Below are positions 1 through 9,500 of a stretch of DNA of 64,000 bases, in pieces. Positions within the stretch are counted from its first letter, which is position 1, and every line of letters starts with the position of its first letter. The notes below the pieces were generated by a model. That model had not been told where the DNA came from and ran no database searches. It worked only from the letters and a program-made list of their open reading frames with translations. The position numbers and the translations under genes are program-made. Origin of the DNA: Lachnospiraceae bacterium (GTDB taxonomy: Bacteria; Bacillota; Clostridia; Lachnospirales; Lachnospiraceae); contig CAJTFL010000012.1 of the NCBI GenBank assembly GCA_910575565.1, positions 62,001-126,000 on the forward strand, in the 5' to 3' direction.

Positions 1-185
1 AAATATACCTGGCCAAAGGACTGGCCATGGGGCTGGAATTTAAGATCGGAAGCGAAATCCTCCGAACCGTCATCGTCCGGGACTGGAAGGAAATAACCGT
101 TGTGGCCGGAATTATCGCCCTGCGGGCGGCTCTGACCTTCCTGATCCACTGGGAAATCAAGGAAGAAGAAAAGGCTGGGGAGTGA
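1..185 (+). CDS. DUF1622 membrane protein, C-terminal part
   Basis: The frame is open from the window edge and ends with TGA at 183-185. It encodes about 60 residues: a segment IYLAKGLAMGLEFKIGSEIL, then a V-R-D-W-K-E-I stretch and a hydrophobic helix ending in charged EIKEEEKAGE. This pattern is the C-terminal half of the DUF1622 family, small integral membrane proteins of unknown function. The 5' end lies outside the window. The stop codon sits in the loop of a terminator hairpin. Family assignment is from motif memory; no function can be given. Confidence 0.75.
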   Translation, partial: IYLAKGLAMGLEFKIGSEILRTVIVRDWKEITVVAGIIALRAALTFLIHWEIKEEEKAGE

Positions 186-200
186 CCCAGCCTTTTGCCT
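171..200 (+). terminator. Rho-independent terminator of the DUF1622 gene
   Basis: AAGGCTGGG (171-179) pairs with CCCAGCCTT (186-194) around a 6-nt loop holding the stop codon, followed by a T-containing tract. Confidence 0.7.
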
Positions 201-205
201 TCCAG

Positions 206-298
206 TAATGATATGATACCAGGGTCAAAAGGTCTAAAATCCGATGCAAGCTTGCTTGCAAGAGGGTTTTTGAACTTGGGACCCGCCAAAAACATGAT
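206..298. repeat. Intergenic hairpin repeat
   Basis: This gene-free stretch contains ATGATACCAGGGTCAA (213-228), which recurs with one change at 30932-30947 on the other strand. It also has a small hairpin TGCAAG-CTTG-CTTGCA, and outer arms GGGTC...GACCC. It looks like a dispersed intergenic repeat lying at the 3' end of the minus-strand gene. Confidence 0.4.
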
Positions 299-305
299 AT
301 CCTCT

Positions 306-1013
306 TTACTCCTCATTAAACAGAACGATCTTTTCCACAATCCCGTCTGCCCCTGACCACAAAAGGCAGCGGCTCCCCTCCCGGATATCCTCCAGCCGCA
401 CCATCTGCCTGGTCAGGTAAGGAATGATCGTGCAGCCTGCCGGAACCTTAAATTCCCTGCCATCCAGGGACGTAAACAAAAAGCCGCCCTGTCCGTCCTC
501 CGCCAGCGGCGCTGCCGCCGTCGCATATTCCGGAACTTTGGCATCCTGCCGGATGCCGGTAAACACCATAACCGCCGTGGTCTGTGGAGGCAGGCTTAAG
601 GTCATGGCAGGCCCCGCATATACGTATACCATATCTCCCTTTTTGATGGAATCCTGTCCTGCCGGATATCCGTCCACATCCAAAATCAGCGTCTGGTTCG
701 GGTCGATGTGAACGATCACTTCCTCGCTGCCGCCTTCCGCAAACTGGCGCTCAAAGGAGAAGCTTCCCTCCTCCACGGAAATCACCTGCCCCCACATCTT
801 AACCGGCTCCAATGCAGCCGCTACGCCCTCTTGTGAGCCTTCGCTGTCTTCGGCTGCCGCTTCGCTGCTTTTTTCCTCTGTCTCACTTGTCACACTGGCC
901 TCCTGGGAAGCCTTGGTTTCGTCCAGGCGAATCACCTGTTTCGTAGCCCCCAAAGATACCATAGCCCCTGCCATCACCGCTAAAATCCCTGTCACCGCAA
1001 TTATTTTCCTCAT
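306..1013 (-). CDS. Exported protein of unknown function
   Basis: About 235 aa when started at the ATG at 1013, which has GAGGAAAG just upstream; the longer reading frame adds 19 unlikely residues. The N-terminus has a signal peptide (MRKIIAVTGILAVMAGAMVS...) followed by a Ser/Glu-rich linker (residues about 35-65). The globular part contains MWGQVISVEEG and the block VYVYAGPAMTLSLPPQTTA. Similar blocks occur in Lachnospiraceae proteins loosely annotated as copper-amine-oxidase-N-like exported proteins. It is probably secreted or membrane-anchored. No catalytic motif was recognised, and the function is unknown. Confidence 0.65.
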   Translation of the reverse strand: MRKIIAVTGILAVMAGAMVSLGATKQVIRLDETKASQEASVTSETEEKSSEAAAEDSEGSQEGVAAALEPVKMWGQVISVEEGSFSFERQFAEGGSEEVIVHIDPNQTLILDVDGYPAGQDSIKKGDMVYVYAGPAMTLSLPPQTTAVMVFTGIRQDAKVPEYATAAAPLAEDGQGGFLFTSLDGREFKVPAGCTIIPYLTRQMVRLEDIREGSRCLLWSGADGIVEKIVLFNEE

Positions 1014-1196
1014 CTTTCTTTCCTCTCTTTTCTTTTTCTGCAGGCAGCCTCCTGCCGTTTTCCAAAGCATTTCCCGTCTCCATTGCCTATCCGGTCTATG
1101 CTTATCCTGTCCTATCCGGTTACGCCCATCCAGTCATACCGATTTTGCCTGTGTCTATTCTGCCTGTGCCTATTCCGTCCGTATCTATCTTGTCTC

Positions 1197-1225
1197 TTGA
1201 TTTCGGCCTGCACCTATATTATAAT
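1197..1225 (+). promoter_or_regulatory. Promoter of DAHP synthase gene
   Basis: TTGATT (-35, 1197-1202), 17-bp spacer, TATAAT (-10, 1220-1225). It implies a leader of about 50 nt before the ATG at 1284. The region just upstream (1085-1196) is a degenerate pyrimidine-rich repeat of CCTGT/TCTATT words. Confidence 0.7.
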
Positions 1226-1283
1226 GGAGCAATGGCTCAAGGTCAATTTACGAAAGCATTACGATTTTATGGAGGATTTTAAC

Positions 1284-2318
1284 ATGGGATTTGAATTTAT
1301 TAATAAATTGCCGACCCCGGCGGAAATCCGGGAACAGTACCCCCTTCCGGCCAACTTAGCCCAGCGCAAAAATGAACGGGACAGCCAGATCTCCAAGGTA
1401 TTTACCGGAGAAAGCGACAAGTTTATCTTAATTATCGGCCCCTGCTCCGCAGACAACGAAGATTCCGTCTGCGACTACGCCACGCGCCTTGCCAAAGTCC
1501 AGGAAAAGGTAGAGGACAAGCTGATCATCATCCCCCGGGTATACACCAACAAGCCCCGCACCACCGGCGAAGGCTACAAGGGAATGCTCCATCAGCCCAA
1601 CCCGGAGAAAAAGCCAAATATGCTGGAAGGCATCCTGGCCATCCGCCATATGCATATGCGGGTGCTTCGGGAAACCGGCCTGTCCACCGCAGACGAGATG
1701 CTTTACCCGGAAAACTTAAACTACTTATCGGATATGATGTCCTATATCGCAGTAGGCGCCCGCTCCGTGGAAAACCAGTACCACCGCTTAGTCTCCAGCG
1801 GCTGCGACGTGCCTGTGGGCATGAAAAACCCCACCAGCGGCGGCATGGGGGTGATGTTAAATTCCGTCTACGCCGCACAGCACGGCCATGAATTTATCTT
1901 CCGCGGCTGGGAGGTAAAAACCCCTGGCAACCCCCTTACCCATACGATCCTTAGGGGCGCGGTAAATAAGCACGGCCAATGCCTTCCAAACTACCATTAC
2001 GAAGATTTGGAGCTTCTCCTTCAGCTTTATCAGGAAAGGGGAAACCTGCTGCACCCCGCCTGCATCGTTGACACCAACCATTCCAACTCCAACAAAAAAT
2101 ACATGGAGCAGATCCGCATCGCCAAGGAAGTGCTCCACAGCCGCAGGCACGCTGCGGAAATCGGCCGCTTCGTCAAAGGATTAATGATCGAAAGCTACAT
2201 TGAGCCGGGAGCGCAGAAAATCGGCGAGGGCTGCTACGGGAAGTCCATCACCGACCCCTGCCTGGGATGGGAGGATTCGGAACGGTTAATCTACGACATC
2301 GCCGACGGCCTGGCCTAA
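1284..2318 (+). CDS. aroF: 3-deoxy-7-phosphoheptulonate (DAHP) synthase, class I
   Basis: This 344-aa protein matches the usual length of AroF/G/H enzymes. It condenses phosphoenolpyruvate with erythrose 4-phosphate, the first step of the shikimate pathway. Visible motifs are IIGPCSADN (substrate/metal region), PRVYTNKPRTTGEGYKG, AVGARSVENQYHR, GMKNPTSGG and DTNHSNS. The open frame extends to 1083, but that extension would cross the promoter and lacks a ribosome site. GGAGG at 1271-1275 places the start at 1284. It is monocistronic here, and feedback specificity cannot be read from the sequence. Confidence 0.93.
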   Translation: MGFEFINKLPTPAEIREQYPLPANLAQRKNERDSQISKVFTGESDKFILIIGPCSADNEDSVCDYATRLAKVQEKVEDKLIIIPRVYTNKPRTTGEGYKGMLHQPNPEKKPNMLEGILAIRHMHMRVLRETGLSTADEMLYPENLNYLSDMMSYIAVGARSVENQYHRLVSSGCDVPVGMKNPTSGGMGVMLNSVYAAQHGHEFIFRGWEVKTPGNPLTHTILRGAVNKHGQCLPNYHYEDLELLLQLYQERGNLLHPACIVDTNHSNSNKKYMEQIRIAKEVLHSRRHAAEIGRFVKGLMIESYIEPGAQKIGEGCYGKSITDPCLGWEDSERLIYDIADGLA

Positions 2319-2392
2319 CCGCCTCTTTTCGATCCTTTCCCGGCATCAAGCCTCCACAGAGATAAACACATTAACCGAGTTTTTACAATAAA

Positions 2393-2518
2393 TCATGATG
2401 TTCACAATGAACAATGACTTTCATCATGAACCATGATTTTCATCATGAACCATGATTTTCATCGTGAACCATGATTTTCATCGTGAACCATGATTTTCAT
2501 CATGAACCATGATTTTCA
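2393..2518. repeat. 19-bp tandem repeat, about 6-7 units
   Basis: The unit CATGATTTTCATCATGAAC repeats with a strict 19-bp period between the aro gene and the Uma2 gene. The first copies are degenerate (CATGATGTTCACAATGAAC, AATGACTTTCATCATGAAC) and two later copies carry CATCGTG. The period is not a multiple of three, so it is non-coding. Each unit is partly self-complementary (TTCATGATGAA...), so the array can fold into repeated hairpins. Confidence 0.85.
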
Positions 2519-2552
2519 CATAAAACGCGATTCCAAAGAAAGGTTGGGCACG

Positions 2553-3026
2553 ATGGCATTCGCAAACGAAGAGCACCGAAAGCAGGAAAAAATCAACGGC
2601 ATTGTCTACGATATGTCCCCTTCCCCCGGCTTCCGCCACGGGATCGTCAATGGCAATATCTTTGCAAGCGTCAAAGCAGGCTTAAAAAACAGCCTGTGCC
2701 TGGCGTTCATGGAAAACCTGGATTTTATGTATCATCCGGAAGAAAATGACGATTACCTGGTTCCGGATATTATGATTGTCTGCGACCGAAGCCAGTTAAA
2801 AGGAGGAAGCTACCGGGGCGTCCCTAAATTTATCGCCGAAACCTTAAGCCCCTCCACAGCCAAAAAGGACAAGACGGAGAAAAAGGATATCTACGAAAAC
2901 GCCGGGGTGCGGGAATACTGGATCGTCTCCCCACAAGGCTCCTTAGAGATTTACTACCTGGAAAACGAGCGGTATGTGCTGGCCGAGAGCTATCCAGAGC
3001 CAAACACATACTCCCTGCCAAAATAA
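2553..3026 (+). CDS. Uma2-family (DUF820) endonuclease-like protein
   Basis: 157 aa from the ATG at 2553 (AAAGG upstream); the frame is open further up but runs into the tandem repeat. The core follows the Uma2 PD-(D/E)xK fold: HGIVNGNIF (helix), YLVPDIMIVCD (Asp), PKFIAETLSPSTAKKDKTEK (acidic/Lys residues) and KKDIYENAGVREYWIV. Uma2 proteins are widespread restriction-nuclease-like proteins of unclear role. This one is shorter than the usual ~185 aa: it stops after YPEPNTYSLPK, where relatives continue with a final strand and helix. It may therefore be slightly truncated. Confidence 0.75.
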   Translation: MAFANEEHRKQEKINGIVYDMSPSPGFRHGIVNGNIFASVKAGLKNSLCLAFMENLDFMYHPEENDDYLVPDIMIVCDRSQLKGGSYRGVPKFIAETLSPSTAKKDKTEKKDIYENAGVREYWIVSPQGSLEIYYLENERYVLAESYPEPNTYSLPK

Positions 3027-3317
3027 GTGCCGCTGTTTGCTTTCCATTCATCTTGCTTCCTCCTTTTGATTTAACGCAACATCATTTATGTTCTGCACAG
3101 GTGCAAATGAAATTACCCCACCGAATTTGATGTTTTGTGGCTGATTATTCCTTGCTGCCAATTTCCTCTTGCTCCTTCCCTCTGCCGCCACTCTTCAACT
3201 CAGTTTCCTTCATTTACCATTCCCCTGCTTTTTATGTCTCCCATATCCTCAACTTTTTCCGGCAAAAATCTACCATCCTGCAATATGGGATCCACTTGAT
3301 GAAAATAGTCTACTACG

Positions 3318-3336
3318 TTGTACACCACCTTGTACA
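3318..3336. promoter_or_regulatory. Paired TTGTACA boxes upstream of AraC gene
   Basis: Two identical TTGTACA words (3318-3324 and 3330-3336) lie 12 bp apart, about 50 bp upstream of the -35 box of the AraC gene. They could be regulator sites. The rest of 3027-3317 holds no gene that I can support. Confidence 0.3.
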
Positions 3337-3386
3337 TAGAAGATTACGTTCTATTTTCTACCATTTTGTTGTTTTTTTTAACTGCA

Positions 3387-3416
3387 TTGACAGTACCACA
3401 CAAAATGGTATATACT
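3387..3416 (+). promoter_or_regulatory. Promoter of AraC-family gene with palindromic spacer
   Basis: TTGACA (3387-3392), 18-bp spacer, TATACT (3411-3416). The spacer contains TACCA-N7-TGGTA, an inverted repeat well placed to be an operator, perhaps for autoregulation. Confidence 0.6.
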
Positions 3417-3478
3417 ATCCTATAGTTCCTTGCCATTACGCCTTACCGCCAACTATCCCGGCAAGAAAAGGAGTTTCC

Positions 3479-4327
3479 ATGAAAAACTACCTCTTCCTCA
3501 GCAACGATTATTTTGACCTTACCATTTACCAATACGGCTATGAGCAATGCTGCCCTTACCACGCCTTTGGCCCCGGCATGCGCAGCCATTACCTGATCCA
3601 CTGCATCCTTTCCGGAAACGGCACTTACCGTACCAGCTTTGAAGGCAATGACGCCTCCTACTCCCTCCATGGGGGGCAGGCTTTTTTAATTGAGCCTAAC
3701 CGGCTGGTTCATTATGATGCCCATAAGGACACCCCCTGGGAATATATGTGGATTGAATTCGACGGAATGAAAGCAAGGGAATACGTAAACCAGGCCGGGC
3801 TTTCCCAGTCCAGCCCCATCTACCGCCCTTCTTCCCAGGAAGGGCAGCAGGAGTGCTTTCATTATTTAAAACATTTGATCGATCATCCCGAGCTCCTGCC
3901 CTGCGAAGTAATCGGCTATACAAACTTATTCTTCGGTTCCCTGATCCGAAGCTCCGCCACCGCCAAAAAAACGGTGAAAAACCGCATCCAAGATTTCTAC
4001 ATCCAATCCACTGTAGATTTTATTGAAGAGCACTATATGGAGGAAATTTCCGTGGAAGACATTGCAAAGAACCTTGGCTTAAACCGCAGCTATTTCAGCA
4101 AGCTTTTCAAAAAAATCACCAAGAAAAGCCCCCAGGATTTCCTGATCCAGTACCGCATGAACAAGGCCTGCGAGCTCCTCCGCTCTACCAAGCTTCCCAT
4201 CGCCCAAATCGCTCTCCTGGTAGGATACGGAAACCCATTTCACTTCACCAGGGCTTTCAAAGCCACTTGGAAGCTGCCTCCCCAGGAATGGCGAAAAAAA
4301 AACAGCACACTGCCGGAAAAAAAATAA
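3479..4327 (+). CDS. AraC-family transcriptional regulator
   Basis: 282 aa, started at the ATG at 3479 behind AAAAGGAG; upstream in-frame codons lie in the promoter region. The N-terminal ~150 residues form a cupin-like sensor domain (HYLIHCILSGNGTY, LIEPNRLVHYDA, WIEFDG). The C-terminal ~100 residues hold the two-helix-turn-helix DNA-binding domain (EISVEDIAKNLGLNRSYFSKLFK and IAQIALLVGYGNPFHFTRAFK). Such regulators usually respond to sugars. The next gene (tRNA deacylase, 30 nt downstream) is probably not its target, so the regulon is unknown. Confidence 0.9.
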   Translation: MKNYLFLSNDYFDLTIYQYGYEQCCPYHAFGPGMRSHYLIHCILSGNGTYRTSFEGNDASYSLHGGQAFLIEPNRLVHYDAHKDTPWEYMWIEFDGMKAREYVNQAGLSQSSPIYRPSSQEGQQECFHYLKHLIDHPELLPCEVIGYTNLFFGSLIRSSATAKKTVKNRIQDFYIQSTVDFIEEHYMEEISVEDIAKNLGLNRSYFSKLFKKITKKSPQDFLIQYRMNKACELLRSTKLPIAQIALLVGYGNPFHFTRAFKATWKLPPQEWRKKNSTLPEKK

Positions 4328-4357
4328 AAACCGCCAAAGAAGAAGGGAAATGAAGCC

Positions 4358-4843
4358 ATGAAAAAGAACACCGAAAAAACAAACGTAATGCGAATCTTAG
4401 ACCAGAAAAAAATCCCCTATACCAGCTACTGCTACATCGATACCGGCGTCATCAGCGGAATCGATGTTGCCTCCGTCCTAAATCAGGATCCAAATCAGGT
4501 ATTTAAAACCCTGGTAACGGAGGGAAGCTTGGCTAACCATTTTGTGTTCCTGGTTCCTGTCTGCCGGGAGCTGGATTTAAAAAAAGCGGCAAAAGCCGTA
4601 GGAGAAAAAAGCATCCGGATGGTAAAGGCAAAGGATTTGCTGCCCTTAACGGGATACATCCACGGCGGCTGCTCCCCCATCGGAATGAAAAAGCCCTTCC
4701 AAACGGTGATAGACCGCTCCGCCGCCAGCTTTGACACCATCATCTTCAGCGGCGGGAAAATCGGATATCAGGTGGAGACTTCCCTAGACCGCCTGAAAGC
4801 CGTTTTAACATTCCGTCTGGAGGATGTCACGGCAGTATCTTGA
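4358..4843 (+). CDS. ybaK: Cys-tRNA(Pro)/Cys-tRNA(Cys) deacylase, YbaK/EbsC family
   Basis: This 161-aa protein has the full length of the family. It hydrolyses mischarged aminoacyl-tRNA (Cys-tRNA(Pro) in the studied members), protecting translation fidelity. Family features visible are IPYTSYCYIDTGVISG, the block QVFKTLVTEGSLANHFVFLVPV, the lysine-containing KKAAKAVGEKSIRMVKAKDL and the glycine-rich GYIHGGCSPIGMKK. GAAGGGAAATGAAGCC precedes the ATG. It follows the AraC gene by 30 nt on the same strand and may be co-transcribed. It appears to be the last core gene before the AT-rich island. Confidence 0.88.
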   Translation: MKKNTEKTNVMRILDQKKIPYTSYCYIDTGVISGIDVASVLNQDPNQVFKTLVTEGSLANHFVFLVPVCRELDLKKAAKAVGEKSIRMVKAKDLLPLTGYIHGGCSPIGMKKPFQTVIDRSAASFDTIIFSGGKIGYQVETSLDRLKAVLTFRLEDVTAVS

Positions 4844-5005
4844 AATGTTCTGGAAAAGCCTGTAAAATCAATGACTCTACGATATGGCAAGGCGTTTACT
4901 GCACCACTACTACACCATTTTTGAAAGAGCCTTGAAATGACAATCAGAATTTGAAATAGATTTTGTGAGGATATAGTAATTTGTAGAAGATTTTGTTATG
5001 ATATG

Positions 5006-5032
5006 AATTGGGTAGATGTTGTCTACCCAATT
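5006..5032. promoter_or_regulatory. Perfect inverted repeat operator before AlbA_2 gene
   Basis: AATTGGGTAGA (5006-5016) and TCTACCCAATT (5022-5032) are perfect 11-bp arms around TGTTG, ending 18 nt before the ATG at 5051. There is no U-tract, so it is an operator rather than a terminator. A near copy precedes the next gene at 6470-6496. Confidence 0.65.
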
Positions 5033-5050
5033 TGACTTGGAGGTGCTTTC

Positions 5051-6418
5051 ATGGCAGAGAGTCAGAATATTGAATGGAAAGAATCATGGCGGGATGAATA
5101 TCTCAAATGGATATGTGGATTTGCCAATGCGCAGGGCGGAAAGATTTATATCGGTACAAATGATGATGGTACTGTCATTGGCATTCAAGACAGTAAGAAA
5201 CTTATGGAAGATATTCCCAACAAAGTAAGGGATATTTTGGGAATCATCGTAGATGTGAACTTGTTAGCTGAAGATGAAAAAGAATACATTGAAATTTGTG
5301 TCAGCCCCAATACCTATCCTGTGAATTACAGGGGAGAATATCATTATCGGAGCGGAAGTACAAAACAGTTGCTTAAAGGACAGGCATTGAATCAGTTCCT
5401 CTTAAAAAAGACTGGCATTACCTGGGATAGCGTTCCCATACAGGATGTTGCAGTAAGGGATTTACGGAATGATAGTTTTGATATTTTTCGTGAACAGGCC
5501 GTTCTTAGCAAAAGAATGGACAAAAAAGATGTCGATTCTTCCAATGAGCAATTGCTGGATAGTTTAAATCTTCTTGACCATGGTATGCTCAAGAAGGCGG
5601 CGATTTTACTATTTCATCATAATCCGGAGAAATGGATACCCGGTTCTTATGTAAAAATTGGCTATTTTGAAACAGATTCAGAATTGCGGTATCAGGATGA
5701 AATACATGGATCACTGATTTCACAGGCTGATAGAGTTGTGGATTTGATTTTTACCAAATACTTGAAAGCAGAAATTTCTTATCAGGGAGTTACAAGGGTG
5801 GAAACTTATCCATTTCCTAAGGAGGCGATTAGAGAAGCCGTTTTTAATGCCATTGCCCACAAATTCTATGGAACATTGATACCGATTCAAATCAGGGTTT
5901 ATGCGGATAAAATCATGATTGCAAACGATTGCGTGTTTCCTGATGACTGGACGGTTGATGATTTGATGGGAAGTCATCGTTCCAGACCATATAATCCGCT
6001 CATTGCGAATACTTTCTTTCGTGCAGGCTTTATCGAAGCATGGGGTCGGGGAATTGAGAAAATTAAGGACAGCTGTGCACAGGCCGGGAATCCCATGCCG
6101 GAGTATGCGGTTAAAAAAGAGGACATTATGGTGACGTTTAAAAGTCTGGTGACTGACACTACCCAAAATACTACCCAAGCTGTTACCCAAGGTACTACCC
6201 AAGTTGGTTTTCAGTATATTGAGAATTCGATTCCTATGCGGATTATAAAAGTCATTAAGGATAATCCGGCATTGTCCCAAAGCCAGATTGCAGAAATGCT
6301 TGGGGAAAAGCATGATACGATTAAATATCATATGCGGAAAATGCGAATATCTGGAATCATCGCAAGGGAAGGTACCAGTCAGAAGGGAAAGTGGATTATT
6401 GTGGACAACAAGAACTGA
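5051..6418 (+). CDS. AlbA_2 (Schlafen-like) domain regulator with ATPase-like middle and C-terminal HTH
   Basis: 455 aa, starting at the ATG at 5051 behind TTGGAGG. Residues about 5-115 form an AlbA_2/Slfn domain (NIEWKESW, FANAQGGKIYIGTNDDG). Residues about 200-365 match the ATP-binding 'ATP-dependent DNA helicase-related' region of COG2865 (YPFPKEAIREAVFNAIAH, NPLIANTFFRAGFIEAWGRG). Then come a TTQx tetrapeptide repeat and a winged HTH (NPALSQSQIAEMLGEKHDTIKYHMRKM). It likely binds the inverted repeats at 5006 and 6470. It is AT-rich compared with the upstream genes. Its effector and exact role are unknown; a nucleic-acid-cleaving role for the Slfn-like domain is possible but not shown. Confidence 0.8.
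   Translation: MAESQNIEWKESWRDEYLKWICGFANAQGGKIYIGTNDDGTVIGIQDSKKLMEDIPNKVRDILGIIVDVNLLAEDEKEYIEICVSPNTYPVNYRGEYHYRSGSTKQLLKGQALNQFLLKKTGITWDSVPIQDVAVRDLRNDSFDIFREQAVLSKRMDKKDVDSSNEQLLDSLNLLDHGMLKKAAILLFHHNPEKWIPGSYVKIGYFETDSELRYQDEIHGSLISQADRVVDLIFTKYLKAEISYQGVTRVETYPFPKEAIREAVFNAIAHKFYGTLIPIQIRVYADKIMIANDCVFPDDWTVDDLMGSHRSRPYNPLIANTFFRAGFIEAWGRGIEKIKDSCAQAGNPMPEYAVKKEDIMVTFKSLVTDTTQNTTQAVTQGTTQVGFQYIENSIPMRIIKVIKDNPALSQSQIAEMLGEKHDTIKYHMRKMRISGIIAREGTSQKGKWIIVDNKN
6157..6204 (+). repeat. Four 12-bp coding repeats containing operator half-site TACCCAA
   Basis: TACCCAA occurs at 6160, 6172, 6184 and 6196, exactly every 12 bp, inside the AlbA_2 gene, encoding four TTQx-type tetrapeptides. The same heptamer is the core of the operator arms at 5006-5032 and 6470-6496. 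Confidence 0.6.
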
Positions 6419-6469
6419 TTTTATACTTTGGTTAATGTAGGATTTTGAAGAGTATTACACTACAACGAG

Positions 6470-6496
6470 GATTAGGTAGATGAGTTTTACCCAATT
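6470..6496. promoter_or_regulatory. Second copy of the operator, before the 1207-aa gene
   Basis: GATTAGGTAG ... TTACCCAATT forms an imperfect inverted repeat with the same sequence as the operator at 5006-5032 (AATTGGGTA / TACCCAATT). It lies 28 nt before the ATG at 6525 and suggests joint regulation with the AlbA_2 gene. Confidence 0.5.
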
Positions 6497-6524
6497 CTCA
6501 TTATAAAAATAGGGGCGGTAATTA

Positions 6525-9500
6525 ATGATAAAAACAGATGCGTTTCCAACAATTCAAATGAAAATAAATAAATTGTTAAAAATTACAAATGGGTACAGGT
6601 TCTATGATCTTGTGAAAGCAGTATATTGCATTAACTTGTGCATTAATAATAGATCTGTTTTGGAATCTTGTCTTGCGTTAAATGCCTGTCTGATTGAATA
6701 TGTAGAGCAGGGAAGTCAAGAAATAAATAGCTATGATAGTTTTGAAAATTTTTTTAAAAGAATCTATGATATTATGAAACCGGGAATAGCGGATGATTAT
6801 ACGGTAGAGGATTTTGGAGAAGTTAGGATTAGATATGACAATAAGTTTTATCGTGTGATAGTTGGGACTGGCCATAATAATGTTTTTGCTTGCTTGAATT
6901 TTTTGCCTGTATTAGCAAGAAAAACTTCACATGAAGATGAGCTTAAACTGGTCTTGAGTTATTCGTCAGGGATTCTTGATTATTTTATGGAAGAAAACAA
7001 AAATGATGGAGTTGTAGAAAAAAGATTCGAGATTCCGTCGGAACAGCTATTTAATAGAGTACAGAAATTTTTTGATAAAGAATGTAAGAAATACGATATT
7101 TTTAAGATTGCTGCTTTAATGAAAAGTGAAGAAGCTACTATTGAAAAGAGTCATTTTGTGTATAAAGAAGATAATATTTATCCATTATACAACGTTTCTT
7201 TGCTAGTTGATTTGTATGATATTTGGGAGAAAGAAATCGATTATGAACAACAGATAGTTGTTGCAAATATTGGAATAATTGAAAGAATATATAGTTTGTT
7301 TGAAACTGATCGGTCACGAAGCTGCATAATGTTTGCGCCAGCTATGATTTTTCCAGATCAAAAATTTGATTCGACTCAGAAAACATATACATTTGTAGCA
7401 ACGTCTTCTCATGGTGCTATTTTTGCAATTAATGCAGATGAATATGAAAATAATCAGCTAGAGAAGGAAATTGAAAATATTGAGGAATATCATAAAAGCG
7501 GTAAGCTTCAAATTGCAGAAACATATAATCGGTTTGAAAAAAATGGATTAAGAGGACTTTACATCTCGCCTGATATGCCAATAGAATATTTAATCTATGA
7601 CAGTTTTACAAACCCAAATCAAATACATGTTTCGATGGGTAAGGCAGGGGTGTTAGAAAGAAAAATTTGCACTGCACTGGATATAATTTATTATCTTGAT
7701 TTTATGGAAGACACTGATGAATTATTTGAATATCTTTCTTATTCAAAAGAGAGAGATTATAAGAGCACTTTTGGATTTGGTAGTGATGCTGCTCATTATT
7801 TTACGTGGAAATATCAAGGCCGCTATATTGCAAAAGGTGCAATTGTATTTGATATGCTTGATGTAGGATATGATACGGAAAATGAAGCTGTTGTTGAATA
7901 TTTCCGAGAGAAATTGAGTGATTATCCGTTCCAAGTGAATGATTATCTTTTTCAAGAACCTTTCTTATGGAAAATTGAAAAAAGAGATTCAGAAGATTAT
8001 GAATATGTTGCAAAACATGGTATAGGATTTGGCGGGATATTTTTTCCTCTACCAAGGAATAATTATGTTTTTTTGACAAATAATGTTGAGTTTTATAAGA
8101 GTGTGAAGGATTTTGGTGAATATCGTCAATGGATTCAAGTGTTGGAAGAAATAATTACTGAGGGATTTGTTTCAATAAAGTACATATTTGAAGATAAAAG
8201 AGCAATCTGTAACACGGGAATTCAGTTAGCATTTATGCCAATCGAGTATGCCGCTCACGCTGGTCATGAATCCTTTTTGAATGAAGAACGAACATATGTA
8301 TATAGCGATGCTCAATATCATCATCACAAATGGATTATCAGGTATGTGGTGAAAGATATGCAACGAATCTTTCGAGATATTCAGGAAGCGGAAAATAGAA
8401 GTATAGAATTGGACATATTAAAGGAAATATTGTTGCCATTGTTGCTACAGATTCCCGATTTGAGTGAATTATTTTATGCGAAAATTCAGCAGATTTCCAG
8501 TGATAAAAAGAAAGTGGGTGTCTTTGCGACTTCTGTAGAATACAAGTGGGATAATAATATGCAAGACTTTTCTCCACAGGATTTTCACTATCACGAGGTT
8601 AGAAAAAGAATAGCAAATGTTTGTTATGATCGGATGATTAATCCTGGGATATATCGTGGAAGAGAGGCAAATCAAGTTATTCGTATTATGCAAAAAGCAG
8701 TTATTGAAGATTTCGAGAGAGAAGTTTCAAAATATTCTTGGAACGCATTGCATGTTGCAATGTTGGATTATCATTCAACATTGCTGCATGATATATATAT
8801 TAATCAGAAAAGATATGGTTCATATTCAGGCTTGGATGAAGAAAAGGATAAAGAGGTTAGAGATAGAATTATAGATCAAAGAGAAAAGGCAAAGCATGAT
8901 GATAGAAACGTTCTTTATTTGATAGAAACCAATCTGTTTTTGCATTGTGAAACAAACCTACACGCAACGAAAGAAAATATAAATTTTTTGTTAGCATATG
9001 CAAATTGGCTAGTGGTATTAAATGATGTTGCTGATATGTGTTATTTCGCAGACACAGAAGCTTATATAGAAATAACAAGCGAGTATGTAGTTGATACCGT
9101 ATCTGATGCGCAACAATCAGAAAAAATAGATAACCTACATCATAGGGTGTATTCTTATTCAGACGGATTAAAGAGAAATGCGGATATTGATGGTAAATAC
9201 TTAGAAAAAGTTAAGGAAACTATCAAGGAAGACATAGGATTAGATTTCCAGAGCTTCATAGATGTGTTATCGTATTTTAGTTATTCGTTTTCAGATGAGA
9301 TAGTTAATAAAATAGGTAGTAATGTGTTCAGAGGAACTTGGAATGAGCTATTAAATGATTTTTTAGTACAAATGAATGGAGCTATTACAAAAGAAGAGGC
9401 TATAGGAATTTTCAACTATCTTGTAGTAGCTTTTGAAAATCTTAAAACTGAAAATGGAAAGACGGATTTTTATCTACCAATTGGCAAAAGAAGAACACGG

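Noticed and set aside
1083-1283. 67-residue N-terminal extension of DAHP synthase
   Set aside because: It spans the promoter (TTGATT-17-TATAAT) and has no homology to the family; the ATG at 1284 has the ribosome site.
2393-2518. CRISPR array
   Set aside because: The 19-bp units are contiguous with no unique spacers, and no cas gene is present in the window.
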